From CAIJMU01 sp035530275 (GTDB lineage Bacteria > Spirochaetota > Spirochaetia > Treponematales > Rectinemataceae): a stretch of 64,000 nt of DNA. The notes beneath the pieces were generated by a model. That model made no database searches and was not told the DNA's origin. It saw only the letters and a list, made by a program, of their open reading frames with translations. Shown here in pieces: positions 55,424 through 64,000 of this stretch. The translations under genes and the position numbers were made by a program. Positions within the stretch are counted from its first letter, which is position 1. Every line of letters starts with the position of its first letter. The stretch is from contig DATKVC010000010.1 in the NCBI GenBank assembly GCA_035530275.1, positions 62,001-126,000 of the forward strand, in the 5' to 3' direction.

Positions 55424-56152
55424 TTAATCGACGACCTTTCCCAAATACTCGAGATTCACCTGATCCATCGACTCGAAGATGTTCCGCTTGAGGTCGCTCG
55501 AGCCGCCGGTCAGCAGCTTGACTCGCTCTCGGACTTCGCGCCGCTTCGACTCGAGACCGAACTGGCAGGTCGAAACGCTCGAGCCGATTCCCAACTCGCC
55601 GATATATTCGACGATCTGGCGCTCCTCGCAGAGGGCGAGGGGGCGGATTATCGACAATGGGTATTTGTCATATTTGACGACGGGCTTCATCCCCGAAAGC
55701 TCTCCCTTGTAAAGCATGTTCATGAGGAGGGTTTCGACGATGTCATCGAGATGGTGGCCGAGGGCGATCTTGTTGAAGCCTTCAGCCATCGCATAGCGGA
55801 TCAGTTCGGTTCTGCGTTGGGTCGAGCACCAATAGCAGTTCATGGACCGACCGGGCTTGAGTCTGCCGAGAATCGGGATATCGAGATTCACGTAATCGAT
55901 ACCCCACTCGCCCAGAAGACGGGGCAGATCCGGATTGCCGCCGCAGGCGGAAAAATCGGCGCCGATATGGAGGGCCCTCAGTTCGAAGGGGAAGGACCAC
56001 CAACCTCGCTTGATGGAAAGATCTCGGGCGAGCGAGGTCGAGTCCTTTCCTCCGGATACGGCGACAAGGATTCGATCGCCAGGCGCTATCATTTCGAAAC
56101 GACGGATGGCAACTTCGACCAGCTTGGCGAGAGTGCTCTGGGCGTCTTTCAA
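55424..56152 (-). CDS. TtcA-like tRNA 2-thiolation / PP-loop ATPase
   Basis: A 242-residue PP-loop enzyme. The ATP-binding SGGKDST is at about residues 33-39, with the family cysteines in CYWCSTQRR. A third candidate Cys lies near VSTCQFGL. TtcA-type proteins adenylate a tRNA cytidine and add sulfur using an iron-sulfur cluster. The gene begins at TTG 56152, overlapping the stop codon of the CheY gene upstream (TTGA), with no ribosome-binding site of its own, so it depends on translation of cheY. A later ATG at 56092 would delete the first helix. The coupling of tRNA sulfuration to a CheY gene is odd. Confidence 0.8.
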   Translation of the reverse strand: MKDAQSTLAKLVEVAIRRFEMIAPGDRILVAVSGGKDSTSLARDLSIKRGWWSFPFELRALHIGADFSACGGNPDLPRLLGEWGIDYVNLDIPILGRLKPGRSMNCYWCSTQRRTELIRYAMAEGFNKIALGHHLDDIVETLLMNMLYKGELSGMKPVVKYDKYPLSIIRPLALCEERQIVEYIGELGIGSSVSTCQFGLESKRREVRERVKLLTGGSSDLKRNIFESMDQVNLEYLGKVVD

Positions 56153-56556
56153 TTCGCTGTCTGGGCGATTTTCTCGACGAGTTCCTTGATGGCCTCGGCC
56201 GAATAGGGTTTTGTGACATAACCCTCACATTGATTCTTGAAGGCTGCCATTACATTCTTTGCATCCCCGAGGGCAGTGACCATGATCACCTTGCACGCAT
56301 CGGGAGAGGGGATTCCGATGTCTTCCTCGAAGGCCCTGAGTTCTTTGAGGGTCGTCTGCCCGTCCTTTTCCGGCATCATGATATCTAAGAAGACCAGATC
56401 GTAAGGCTTTCCCGCTTCATAAGCGGACTTCAGGGCCGCCAGTGCCTCGGCACCATTTGTGGCGCCATCGACAGTTCCGAAATTCTGGATCATCCGAGTC
56501 AAAAGATTCCTCGAGAGGAATTCATCTTCGGCAACCAGCATTTTGAGAGACTTCAT
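56149..56556 (-). CDS. cheY: single-domain response regulator (CheY-like)
   Basis: A 135-residue receiver domain without an output domain. Acidic residues lie in VAEDE (10-12), the phospho-acceptor is Asp58 in FLDIMMP, Thr/Ala in MVTALG, and Lys is in VTKPYS. It is divergent from cheA, so its most likely phospho-donor is that kinase. It would relay to the flagellar motor or act as a phosphate sink. The start is ATG at 56556 with GGAGG 7 nt upstream. The frame extends 41 codons upstream, but that part is not homologous. The stop overlaps the TtcA-like start. Confidence 0.88.
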   Translation of the reverse strand: MKSLKMLVAEDEFLSRNLLTRMIQNFGTVDGATNGAEALAALKSAYEAGKPYDLVFLDIMMPEKDGQTTLKELRAFEEDIGIPSPDACKVIMVTALGDAKNVMAAFKNQCEGYVTKPYSAEAIKELVEKIAQTAN

Positions 56557-56724
56557 GGCAGATCCTCCAGCGCCTATCAATCCTTTCATACTTTGCGCCA
56601 TCATGGGCAATCGATCAAGGGAATTTGGAACCTGACTAACGTAATTCGAGTGTGAATCTCGCGGTAGGGTGATTTGCACTTGCAGTTTCCCTATGTCCGC
56701 ATAAGATGATTATTGGACGATACA

Positions 56725-59046
56725 ATGCCCGAAACGATGGACGAAGAAACCAGAGAAATCATCCAATCCTTCATCTCTGAAGGGTACGAGCGTCTCGATG
56801 ACGCTGAGTCGGAACTTGAAAAATTGGATGCCGCCTTGCGGGAGGAAGAGTGGGATATAGCCGCCAATGGCCGTCGTCTCAACTCCGTCTTTCGCCTCTT
56901 TCATTCTGTAAAAGGGAGTGCGGGTTATCTCAATTTCGAGCAGATCAAAGCCCTCACTCACGAAGCCGAGGCCCTTCTTGAGGTTTTTATAAAGGGAGGC
57001 GTAAAGCCGACGCCCGCGAGCTTCGACATCGTTTTCAAGACTGTTGACGTGCTTCGCGAATTGGTTAAGCTCGTCGAAGGCAAATCCACCGACAGCGAAG
57101 GTGCGCAACTCGCCAGTGAGCAGGCTGCGTTCATCAAAGCTCATGTCGAGGAGCTAATGGGCGGCTCCGCCCGCGAAACGACTGCTGCCCGAATTTCCGA
57201 TCCCCTGGCGCCTCCAGGCAAGACCGGCTTGAATACTCAACAAGCACAGCCTGACGCTCTTCCGAACGAAATATATCTCTCCGACCTCATCACCCTCGAT
57301 ATGGTGCAGCGCTTTCTCGCCGAGTGCGCCGACCTCGTAGACGGGGCGGAGAAATTCGCCCTGGGTATCGACAAGGGTGCCCATGTGGGCGAATCCATCA
57401 ATGACATTTTCAGAGCCGTCCACACGATCAAGGGGAATGCTGGTTTCTTCGGTTACGTCCTTCTCGAGGCTCGATGCATGGATTTCGAAGCGCGGCTCGA
57501 AGGGGTGCGAAAGGGCGGCCAGCCCGCCGATGAGACATTCCTTGCCTCTGTGATGGCTTTCATCGACGAACTTCGCGCCGCGATAGGGCATGTGGATATT
57601 CGAGAACCTGGTCGGCACCGAATTGTCGCTAATGCTCCCGAAGCGGCGAATCCCGAACACCCCGGTGTTCCTGCCGGACCCGCGTCCCCGGAAGAATACC
57701 GTCCCCTCGGGCAGATCCTGGTCGACATGGGCGCTGCGGCCGAATCCGATATCCAAAGGGCCCTAGACACAAAGAACAGGCCGATAGGCGAAATGCTTGT
57801 CGAAAGCGGCGTCGCCAAGCCGAGCGATGTGGCGGTCGCCCTCGAAGTGCAGAGGCGCTCGCAGGCTGTCGAGGAAGTTGTGCGGAAAGAGATCCGCGTC
57901 GACACGACCAAGCTCGACAAACTCTTCGAACTTGTCGGCGAACTCATCACTGCTGAGGCGATGGTCGCCAACAGTCCGGACCTCGCGGGTCTCAGGCTCG
58001 ATGATTTTCAGAAATCCTTCGGCAATCTCAACAAGATCAGCCGGGAAATCCAGGAAACGACTATGATGATCCGGATGATCCCTCTTGAAGGACTCTTTCA
58101 GAAGATGACGAGGCTCGTTCGCGATCTATCTCGAAAAGTTGACAAACCCGTCGACTTCCATATCTCGGGCGCCGAGACGGAAATGGACAAGAACGTCATC
58201 GAACAGATATCCGATCCCCTCGTGCATATCCTCAGGAATTCGCTCGATCATGGGGTTGAATCGAAGGAAACGCGGGCATCCGCGGGGAAGGCCGCGATTG
58301 GCGGGCTCTGGCTCGACGCGCGCTACGAAGGCTCCGAGATTTGGATCAGCGTTCGCGACGACGGCAACGGCCTCGATCGCGAAAAGATAGTTGCGAAGGC
58401 GATAGAGCGCGGTCTTTTCCAGGGAGATCCGGCGACATTGCCGGACGACACAGTGTGGGGCTATATTTTCGAGCCCGGTTTTTCGACTGCGGCCAAGGTA
58501 ACCGAGATTTCGGGAAGAGGCGTCGGCCTCGATGTCGTCCGGAAGAATCTCGAGCGAATACGCGGCCAGGTCGAAGTCCGGACCGAGCGTGGTCGCGGCA
58601 CAGAATTCATCCTCAAGATTCCGCTCACTATGGCCATCCTTGACGGCATCACCATAAAGGTAGGGCCGGGCTTCTATTCGATTCCCCTCGGTGACATCAT
58701 CGAGTTCTTCAAAGCGACTCCTTCCCAGCTCACGCGAACCGGTGAGAGCATCTCTGTCAATCTGCGCGGTTCGATACTACCCCTGCTAAAGTTGGGGGAG
58801 ATCTTCGGCATCGGGGGGGCGATACTCGATCCCGAATCGGGGATCATCATAGTGGTCGAGGCTGGGGATCAACGAGCCTGCCTCCTCATCGACGAAGTCG
58901 TAGGAAACCAACAGATCGTCGTCAAATCCATTTCCGAATATCTCGGCAAGGTAGAAGGCATATCGGGCTGTTCCATCCTCGGCGATGGCACTGTCAGTTT
59001 CATCATCGACACTGCGCGCCTCGTGGGGCGCCGAATCATCGCCTGA
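56725..59046 (+). CDS. cheA: chemotaxis histidine kinase CheA, two Hpt domains
   Basis: A 773-residue kinase. A first Hpt domain has His60 in FHSVKGSAGYLNF, and a second Hpt has His233 in AVHTIKGNAGFFG. A duplicated small module at about 328-376 (LGQILVDMGAAAESDIQRAL, then IGEMLVESGVAKPSDVAVAL) resembles the N-terminal domain of type II secretion ATPases. Next come the dimerisation helices (about 385-460), a HATPase (HILRNSLDHGVE, DDGNGLD, GRGVGLDVV), and a C-terminal CheW-like domain. The P2 CheY-binding domain of E. coli CheA is not seen. The start is ATG at 56725; TTG at 56713 and ATG at 56737 are alternatives. It leads the cheA-mcp-cheW-cheR-parA operon. Confidence 0.92.
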   Translation: MPETMDEETREIIQSFISEGYERLDDAESELEKLDAALREEEWDIAANGRRLNSVFRLFHSVKGSAGYLNFEQIKALTHEAEALLEVFIKGGVKPTPASFDIVFKTVDVLRELVKLVEGKSTDSEGAQLASEQAAFIKAHVEELMGGSARETTAARISDPLAPPGKTGLNTQQAQPDALPNEIYLSDLITLDMVQRFLAECADLVDGAEKFALGIDKGAHVGESINDIFRAVHTIKGNAGFFGYVLLEARCMDFEARLEGVRKGGQPADETFLASVMAFIDELRAAIGHVDIREPGRHRIVANAPEAANPEHPGVPAGPASPEEYRPLGQILVDMGAAAESDIQRALDTKNRPIGEMLVESGVAKPSDVAVALEVQRRSQAVEEVVRKEIRVDTTKLDKLFELVGELITAEAMVANSPDLAGLRLDDFQKSFGNLNKISREIQETTMMIRMIPLEGLFQKMTRLVRDLSRKVDKPVDFHISGAETEMDKNVIEQISDPLVHILRNSLDHGVESKETRASAGKAAIGGLWLDARYEGSEIWISVRDDGNGLDREKIVAKAIERGLFQGDPATLPDDTVWGYIFEPGFSTAAKVTEISGRGVGLDVVRKNLERIRGQVEVRTERGRGTEFILKIPLTMAILDGITIKVGPGFYSIPLGDIIEFFKATPSQLTRTGESISVNLRGSILPLLKLGEIFGIGGAILDPESGIIIVVEAGDQRACLLIDEVVGNQQIVVKSISEYLGKVEGISGCSILGDGTVSFIIDTARLVGRRIIA

Positions 59047-59070
59047 ACAGGCGCGATCAGGAGGAACCTG

Positions 59071-61815
59071 ATGAAGATCCTCGCGAAGCTGCTCCTTGGT
59101 TTTGTCGCCGTAGCCGTCATCTGCGCCATTGTCGGCATCGTCGGTTTCACCCGTCTCAGCTCCTTGAGTACGAGGCTCGACGATGAAAGGGACAAGACGA
59201 TTCCATCCATCACATTGATGACGGACTTGGAGAATCAGCATGTAATCATCAAGACAGCCGTCAGGAGCCTCTCGAATCCCTTGGGAGCGAACGATGCCGA
59301 TTTCATCAAACGGGAAACGGGCCACGTCGATAGTGCGCGGGCCGCGTACGCGAAGGACGTGGAAAGCTACGACTCGCTGCCTCGAACGACGGATGAAGAT
59401 CAGCTTTGGAAGGTCGCTCAAGAAAAGATGGCGACGGCAAAGGCTTACAACAATGAAATCATCGCCTTGGTGGAAAAGGCGCTCCAGACGAGCCCCGGGC
59501 CGATTCGCGAGAGCCTGTACGCGGAGGTCTTCGCGCTCATCAATGGCAGCCGCCGTGCGGAATTCGACGACGCTATCTCGGCCATCCAAAATCTGACCCA
59601 TTATATAGCCAACTACTATGGGGTCGAAGAGGTGAAGGCCGCCACGGACATGGCGCATCAGAGCGAAGCGATACTCATCGTGGTGACGGTCCTCGCATTC
59701 ATCGTAGCGCTCGCGCTCGGTCTCTTTCTCGGAAGAGCCATTTCCGCTCCCCTCAAAAAGAGCGTCGCCTTGCTCGATAAGCTGGCCGCGGGGGACATAA
59801 GCGAACGACTCCAGATCAAGACCAAGGACGAATTCCGGCAGATTGCGGCTTCCCTCAATAATGTCGCCGACAATCTCGGCCGCCTCATTGAGGAGACAGC
59901 CCACCTTGCAGGCGATATTTCCTTGGGAAAATTGACTTCGCGCGCGAAGCCTGAACAATTCAAGGGATCCTTTGGAGGGCTGGTCACCGGACTCAATGGC
60001 ATTGTCGATAACCTCATCGGCTATCTCGACAACATGCCCGCGCCAGCCATGATAATAAATGAGGATTTTGAAATTGTGTACATGAACAAGGCTGGTGCGA
60101 CACTTGGAAATGCAACACCGGATCAACTGGTAAGGTCACGCAAGAAGTGCTACGACTTCTTCAAGACGGGGGACTGTCAAACCCAGCGATGCGCCTGCGC
60201 GCTCGCGATGAAGGCCAGGGGGGCCGCCACTTCCGAGACTCGCGCCACCCCCCTTGATAAGAACTACGACATCGCCTACACGGGATTGCCCATCATGGAC
60301 AAGGAAGGCAAGGTCGTCGGAGCCTTCGAGACGATCACAGATCAGACTTCCACCAAGATTGCCGAGAGAAGGATGAAGAAGATAGCCTCATTCCAAGAAT
60401 CGGAAATCCGCAAGATTAACGGGAATCTCCAAAAGATATCCAAGGGGGATCTCGATTGCGATTTCACGATCGCTGATAGCGACGAGGATACCCATGAAAC
60501 GAAACAACTTTTTGAGACCATCATCCTCGCGCTGAGGCAGTCGACGGAGGCCATCGGCGCCCTCGTGAAGGACGCGGACATGCTCGCCCAGGCCGCAGTC
60601 GAGGGAAGGCTCCAGACGAGGGCGGATGCCGCCAAGCATCAGGGCGATTTCCGGAAGATCGTCGACGGCGTCAACCGGACTCTCGATCTCGTCATAACTC
60701 CTATTAACGAGACCAACGCCGTCCTCAAGCATCTCGCCGAAGGCGACCTCACCCAGCGTATAGCGAGCGACTATAAGGGCGACTTCGACATTCTCAAGAC
60801 CTCCCTCAATACCTCCCTCAATTCGATCAACGACACTCTGTCGCAGATCAACGACGCCGTCGACCAGGTAGCCGAGGGGGCGGGCCAGGTGTCGCAAGCT
60901 TCGCAAGCCCTGTCCCAGGGAGCGACGGAACAAGCCTCGTCGCTCGAGGAAATTACGAGTTCGATCACCGAAATCGCGAGCCAGACCAGGACCAACACCG
61001 AAAACGCGACGACGGTGAACGGCCTCGCCAGGACGGCCAAGGACAATGCGGAGAAGGGCAACGATCAGATGAAGGATCTCGTTGCCGCGATGAGCGACAT
61101 CAACACGAGCGCCGAAGAGATCAAGAAAGTGACGAAGGCCATCGACGACATCTCCTTCCAGATCAATCTTCTCGCGCTGAACGCGAACGTAGAGGCCGCC
61201 AGGGCGGGTAAGTACGGGAAGGGCTTCGCCGTCGTCGCCGAGGAGGTCCGAAATCTGGCGGTCCGTTCGGCCAACTCCGTCAAGGAGACTACGCGTATGG
61301 TCGAGGAGGCAATTTCCAATATCGATCGAGGAAACCAACTCGTCGGCGTGACGGCCAAGCAGCTCTCCGAAATTGTCGATGGAGCGGCGCAGGTGGCCAC
61401 CCTCGCCGAGGAGGTCGCTCAGGCCGGGAAGGAACAGGCGATCGGCCTCGAGCAGGTAAGCCAGGGCCTCGGTCAGATCGACCAGGTGACTCAGGCCAAT
61501 ACCGCGACGGCCGAAGAAAGCGCCTCCGCCTCGGAGGAGCTTTCTTCCCAATCCCAGCAGGTCAAATCCATGCTTACCCGCTTTAGGCTCAAGGAGCGGG
61601 AATCGAAGATGACTGACGCGGACCTCATCAGGATGATGAAGGCCGAACTCGCCCGTCAGCAGCACGGAGGCGTCTCGGCGACGATAGCCTCGCCGAATTC
61701 GAAGGGTACGAGATTCGCGGCGCCGGCCTCGGGAGCTTCTGCTAGAAACCCTGTCCGGAAAATCAATCCCGCAGACGTGATCTCCCTCGATGACGACGAC
61801 TTCGGCAAATTCTGA
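59071..61815 (+). CDS. methyl-accepting chemotaxis protein with PAS domain and cysteine cluster
   Basis: A 914-residue receptor. There is one helix at 5-27, then a four-helix-bundle-like periplasmic domain (about 30-205), a second helix (ILIVVTVLAFIVALALGLFL), HAMP (about 225-280) and a PAS-like domain (about 325-420). The PAS part carries C360, C369, C374 and C376 in CX8CX4CXC spacing. Two HAMP-like repeats lead into the signalling domain with the hairpin tip FQINLLALNANVEAARAGK (about 690-710). The acidic C-terminal end lacks the NWETF-type CheR tether. The PAS cysteines may bind a metal or iron-sulfur cluster, or sense redox state. AGGAGGAACC precedes the ATG. Confidence 0.92.
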   Translation: MKILAKLLLGFVAVAVICAIVGIVGFTRLSSLSTRLDDERDKTIPSITLMTDLENQHVIIKTAVRSLSNPLGANDADFIKRETGHVDSARAAYAKDVESYDSLPRTTDEDQLWKVAQEKMATAKAYNNEIIALVEKALQTSPGPIRESLYAEVFALINGSRRAEFDDAISAIQNLTHYIANYYGVEEVKAATDMAHQSEAILIVVTVLAFIVALALGLFLGRAISAPLKKSVALLDKLAAGDISERLQIKTKDEFRQIAASLNNVADNLGRLIEETAHLAGDISLGKLTSRAKPEQFKGSFGGLVTGLNGIVDNLIGYLDNMPAPAMIINEDFEIVYMNKAGATLGNATPDQLVRSRKKCYDFFKTGDCQTQRCACALAMKARGAATSETRATPLDKNYDIAYTGLPIMDKEGKVVGAFETITDQTSTKIAERRMKKIASFQESEIRKINGNLQKISKGDLDCDFTIADSDEDTHETKQLFETIILALRQSTEAIGALVKDADMLAQAAVEGRLQTRADAAKHQGDFRKIVDGVNRTLDLVITPINETNAVLKHLAEGDLTQRIASDYKGDFDILKTSLNTSLNSINDTLSQINDAVDQVAEGAGQVSQASQALSQGATEQASSLEEITSSITEIASQTRTNTENATTVNGLARTAKDNAEKGNDQMKDLVAAMSDINTSAEEIKKVTKAIDDISFQINLLALNANVEAARAGKYGKGFAVVAEEVRNLAVRSANSVKETTRMVEEAISNIDRGNQLVGVTAKQLSEIVDGAAQVATLAEEVAQAGKEQAIGLEQVSQGLGQIDQVTQANTATAEESASASEELSSQSQQVKSMLTRFRLKERESKMTDADLIRMMKAELARQQHGGVSATIASPNSKGTRFAAPASGASARNPVRKINPADVISLDDDDFGKF

Positions 61816-61826
61816 AGGAGGCAGGG

Positions 61827-62357
61827 ATGGAAGCGGGAAGGCGCGACGTCCTCGACGAATCTCTTGGCGTCGATGACGAGGATGAGGACACCCAGGCGAA
61901 CAAATATCTCTTTTTCCGGATCGGCAGGGAATCCTACGGAATAGGTATAAAGCACATCATCGAGATCATCGAACTGCAAAGAATCTCGGAGGTGCCCGAC
62001 ATGCCCGCCTATGTGAAGGGCGTCATCAATCTGCGCGGCAAGGTCATCCCCATCATCGATCTCAGACTTCGTTTCCAATTGGAAGCGAGGGCCTATGACG
62101 ATCGCACCTGTATCGTCGTGACGGAGATCGTCGGCGTGCTCATCGGATTCGTTGTTGACACGGTGGAGGAGGTCATTGAAATTCCGGCGAACCAGGTCGA
62201 GCCTCCTCCGCGATTCAAGAGCGAGGGAGGGCACAATCGCTATATCTCGGGGCTTGGCAAGGTCGGGGAGGAAGTCAAGATCCTTCTCGATGTGGAGAAG
62301 ATCATCGACGACCAGTCCCTGCGCGCCATCGAGGCCGAGGCGCAGCCCACGCATTGA
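61827..62357 (+). CDS. cheW: chemotaxis coupling protein CheW
   Basis: A 176-residue adaptor with two SH3-like subdomains that links the receptor to CheA. Typical patches are YLFFRIGRESYGIGIKHIIEI and GVINLRGKVIPIIDLRLRF. The first 25 residues are an acidic extension (DESLGVDDEDEDTQ). The start is ATG at 61827 with GGAGGCAGGG upstream, 11 nt after the receptor stop codon. The stop overlaps the cheR start (TGATG). Confidence 0.92.
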   Translation: MEAGRRDVLDESLGVDDEDEDTQANKYLFFRIGRESYGIGIKHIIEIIELQRISEVPDMPAYVKGVINLRGKVIPIIDLRLRFQLEARAYDDRTCIVVTEIVGVLIGFVVDTVEEVIEIPANQVEPPPRFKSEGGHNRYISGLGKVGEEVKILLDVEKIIDDQSLRAIEAEAQPTH

Positions 62358-63208
62358 TGCAGGGAATTGAGGGACTCCCCGAGATCCGCGAAGCGGACTA
62401 CCGTTTCGTGGCCGATCTGCTCTATGAGCGGTTCGGCATTCAATTCGGCGACAGGAAGAAAGTCCTGGTCGCCGGTAGGCTCGCCAAGCGGTTACGGGAG
62501 CTGGGTCTTTCCAATTTTGCCGATTATGTAAAGCTACTCCGGAACGACAGCTCCGGCGTCGAACTCGTCGAGTTCGTCAATCGGCTGACTACCAACCATT
62601 CATTCTTTTTTCGGGAGAACGAGCACTTCGATTATTTGAAAAGGGAAATCGTGCCGCCCCTCATCCATGAGGCTTCGCGGGGACGGGGTACGAGCTTGCG
62701 GATATGGAGCGCCGGCTGCGCTGCGGGTGAAGAGGCGCACACGATCGCCATAACGCTGAGAGAATCGCTTGGTGAGGCTTTCCGCCTTCTCGATCCCTCG
62801 ATTCTCGCCACGGATATTTCGCTCAGCGCCCTGAAAGATGCGAGTGTTGGCGTATACCCGGCCAATCGGTTCAGCGAGATGCCCAAGGTATTTCAGACGC
62901 GCTATTTTGAAAAGTTGGAAGATGAGCATTGGAAGGCTCTTCCCTCGATCCATGAATTCATATTGTTCAAGCGCCTCAATTTGATGTCGATTCCCTACCC
63001 ATTCAAGGGGCTATTCGATGTGGTATTTTGCAGGAACGTGATGATCTATTTCGACCATGAAGCGAGAAGTAAGCTCGTAAAGGCGATCTACGATTTCGTT
63101 AAGCCGGGCGGCTATTTCTTCATCGGTCATTCGGAGACCCTGCAGCGCAACGATTGCCCATTCGTCTACGTGAAGCCGGCGATCTATCGAAAGGAGATCG
63201 GCCCATGA
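62357..63208 (+). CDS. cheR: chemotaxis protein methyltransferase CheR
   Basis: A 283-residue SAM-dependent methyltransferase that methylates receptor glutamates. The N-terminal helical domain (to about 75) ends in RLTTNHSFFFRENEHFDYL. The SAM-binding GxGxx region is IWSAGCAAGEEAHTIAI, the acidic motif is ATDISLSALKDA, and FCRNVMIYFDHEARSKLV and GGYFFIGHSE follow. I prefer ATG at 62357, which overlaps the cheW stop. No CheB, CheD or CheX is in this window, so adaptation may rely on genes elsewhere. The stop overlaps the parA start. Confidence 0.92.
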   Translation: MQGIEGLPEIREADYRFVADLLYERFGIQFGDRKKVLVAGRLAKRLRELGLSNFADYVKLLRNDSSGVELVEFVNRLTTNHSFFFRENEHFDYLKREIVPPLIHEASRGRGTSLRIWSAGCAAGEEAHTIAITLRESLGEAFRLLDPSILATDISLSALKDASVGVYPANRFSEMPKVFQTRYFEKLEDEHWKALPSIHEFILFKRLNLMSIPYPFKGLFDVVFCRNVMIYFDHEARSKLVKAIYDFVKPGGYFFIGHSETLQRNDCPFVYVKPAIYRKEIGP

Positions 63209-63987
63209 CCAGTCTCAAGGCCTTGGGCCTGGGAATAGTCACCGTGGCGAACCGGAAAGGAGGGGTCGGCAAGACGGCAAGCGCCATCAGCATCGCCTCC
63301 GGGCTCGCGAAAACGGGAGAGAAGGTACTCGTCATCGACGGAGATCCCCAAGGCAACATGAGTCTTTTTTTCCTCGGCGCGGACAGGGACCGCGAGGGAT
63401 TCTCTGGTTTTCTCGGCGCGCTCGGCGATGGCGCGGCTCCAAAGCTGGAATCATATATCAACAAGAATGTCAGGCGTAATCTCGATCTCTTGCCTGCGGG
63501 CAAGGGTTGGCTAGGGTTTTTTCGCGAGGAGACGGTGACGAAGCGGATCGGCGAAAAATTCGGCGAAATTCTCGCGTCGGCAAAAATCGGCTACCGGTGG
63601 ATTATCATCGACACCTCCCCCGCCCATGGGGCGCTGGAGCGGATGCTCATCAGCTCCAGCGAAGCCCTCATCGTACCCCTCGAATTCCAGCGTTTCTCGA
63701 TTGCGGGACTCGAGACCCTTATGGGCGAAGTCGAGAAGTGCTCCGTCGAGTCGGGAAGACCAATAAGAATACAGGCATTGCTGTTCACGAAGGCCGAGCA
63801 CAACGTGGCTCGCGTCGATGCCTATCGCGAGGTCTTTTCAAGCTTCGGGATTCCGGTCTTTGAGGTATGCAAGTCGGAATATGTTCCCAAGGGCCTCGAA
63901 CGAGGCAGGACGATATGGGAGAACGCTCCGGGCAGTTATGCGGCCAGGGATTATGCGGCTCTTTTAAATAAGGCTTTTTTCGGCTGA
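63205..63987 (+). CDS. ParA/MinD-family ATPase of the chemotaxis operon
   Basis: A 260-residue P-loop ATPase. The deviant Walker A is NRKGGVGKTASA, with a second Lys before GKT. Walker A' is VLVIDGDPQGNMS and Walker B is WIIIDTSPA. No N-terminal helix-turn-helix for DNA binding is seen. It is coupled to cheR by an ATGA overlap, so it is unlikely to be the chromosome-partitioning ParA. ParA-like proteins such as ParC place chemoreceptor arrays in other bacteria, and that is the likely role here. No ParB or ParP-like partner is visible in the remaining 13 bases of the window. Confidence 0.85.
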   Translation: MTSLKALGLGIVTVANRKGGVGKTASAISIASGLAKTGEKVLVIDGDPQGNMSLFFLGADRDREGFSGFLGALGDGAAPKLESYINKNVRRNLDLLPAGKGWLGFFREETVTKRIGEKFGEILASAKIGYRWIIIDTSPAHGALERMLISSSEALIVPLEFQRFSIAGLETLMGEVEKCSVESGRPIRIQALLFTKAEHNVARVDAYREVFSSFGIPVFEVCKSEYVPKGLERGRTIWENAPGSYAARDYAALLNKAFFG

Positions 63988-64000
63988 ACCATCGCCGGGA

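Overview
This is a chromosomal window from a GC-rich bacterium (roughly 60-65% G+C by eye). The gene set is mostly core housekeeping, and I see no prophage, transposase, plasmid gene or CRISPR array. The best guess for the lineage is Spirochaetota. The supporting evidence is a single-chain (alpha2-type) glycyl-tRNA synthetase, the rpmF-acpP-rnc order, several small outer-membrane barrel proteins, and a chemotaxis cluster with CheA, a large chemoreceptor, CheW, CheR and a ParA-like ATPase. This is inference from gene content; a 16S rRNA or marker-gene search would settle it.

Layout. 1-1.05 kb: the AMMECR1-MEMO pair of the AmmeMemoRadiSam system (minus strand), divergent from an NtrC-type regulator (1.1-2.4 kb). 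2.4-8.1 kb: the protein quality-control operon tig-clpP-clpX-lon. 8.2-9.3 kb: seven tRNA genes (His, Arg, Lys, Leu, Gly, Lys, Gly in transcription order) separated by perfect hairpins. 9.3-12.4 kb: lnt, a small unknown gene and the AmmeMemoRadiSam radical SAM enzyme. 12.5-18.2 kb: coaD, rpmF-acpP-rnc, a CCA-adding enzyme, a HIT protein, a small membrane protein and gltX. 18.4-21.3 kb: korAB. 21.4-26.4 kb: a TetR repressor and the RND exporter / LolA-like / outer-membrane cassette it probably controls. 26.6-29.4 kb: quinol-type nitric oxide reductase and its Rrf2/NsrR-like regulator, which appears to lack a standard start codon. 29.5-31.3 kb: glnS. 31.3-33.9 kb: XdhC and a fused YqeC-YqeB protein for selenium-dependent molybdenum hydroxylase maturation. 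33.9-36.0 kb: the biotin-type ECF transporter bioY-ecfA-ecfT. 36.0-38.6 kb: an ABC-2 exporter. 38.6-40.7 kb: a PfkB kinase, a membrane-anchored LuxR regulator and its paralogue without the DNA-binding domain. 40.7-47.2 kb: two divergent alpha-glucan enzymes, one of them a two-enzyme debranching fusion. 47.4-55.3 kb: glyS, a membrane histidine kinase, an amidase, a ketopantoate-reductase-like protein, a YbaK-like editing protein and two outer-membrane proteins. 55.4-64 kb: a TtcA-like sulfurtransferase, a CheY, then cheA-mcp-cheW-cheR-parA.

Three features stand out. First, several genes with no Shine-Dalgarno sequence have a sigma70-type promoter whose -10 box ends 5-7 nt before the start codon, which predicts leaderless transcripts. 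Second, the TetR gene and its neighbouring exporter carry near-identical 18-bp operator candidates. Third, intergenic spaces carry paired, near-perfect hairpins, some related to each other with compensatory base changes. All start codons quoted are my choices from ribosome-binding sites, promoter spacing and family ends.
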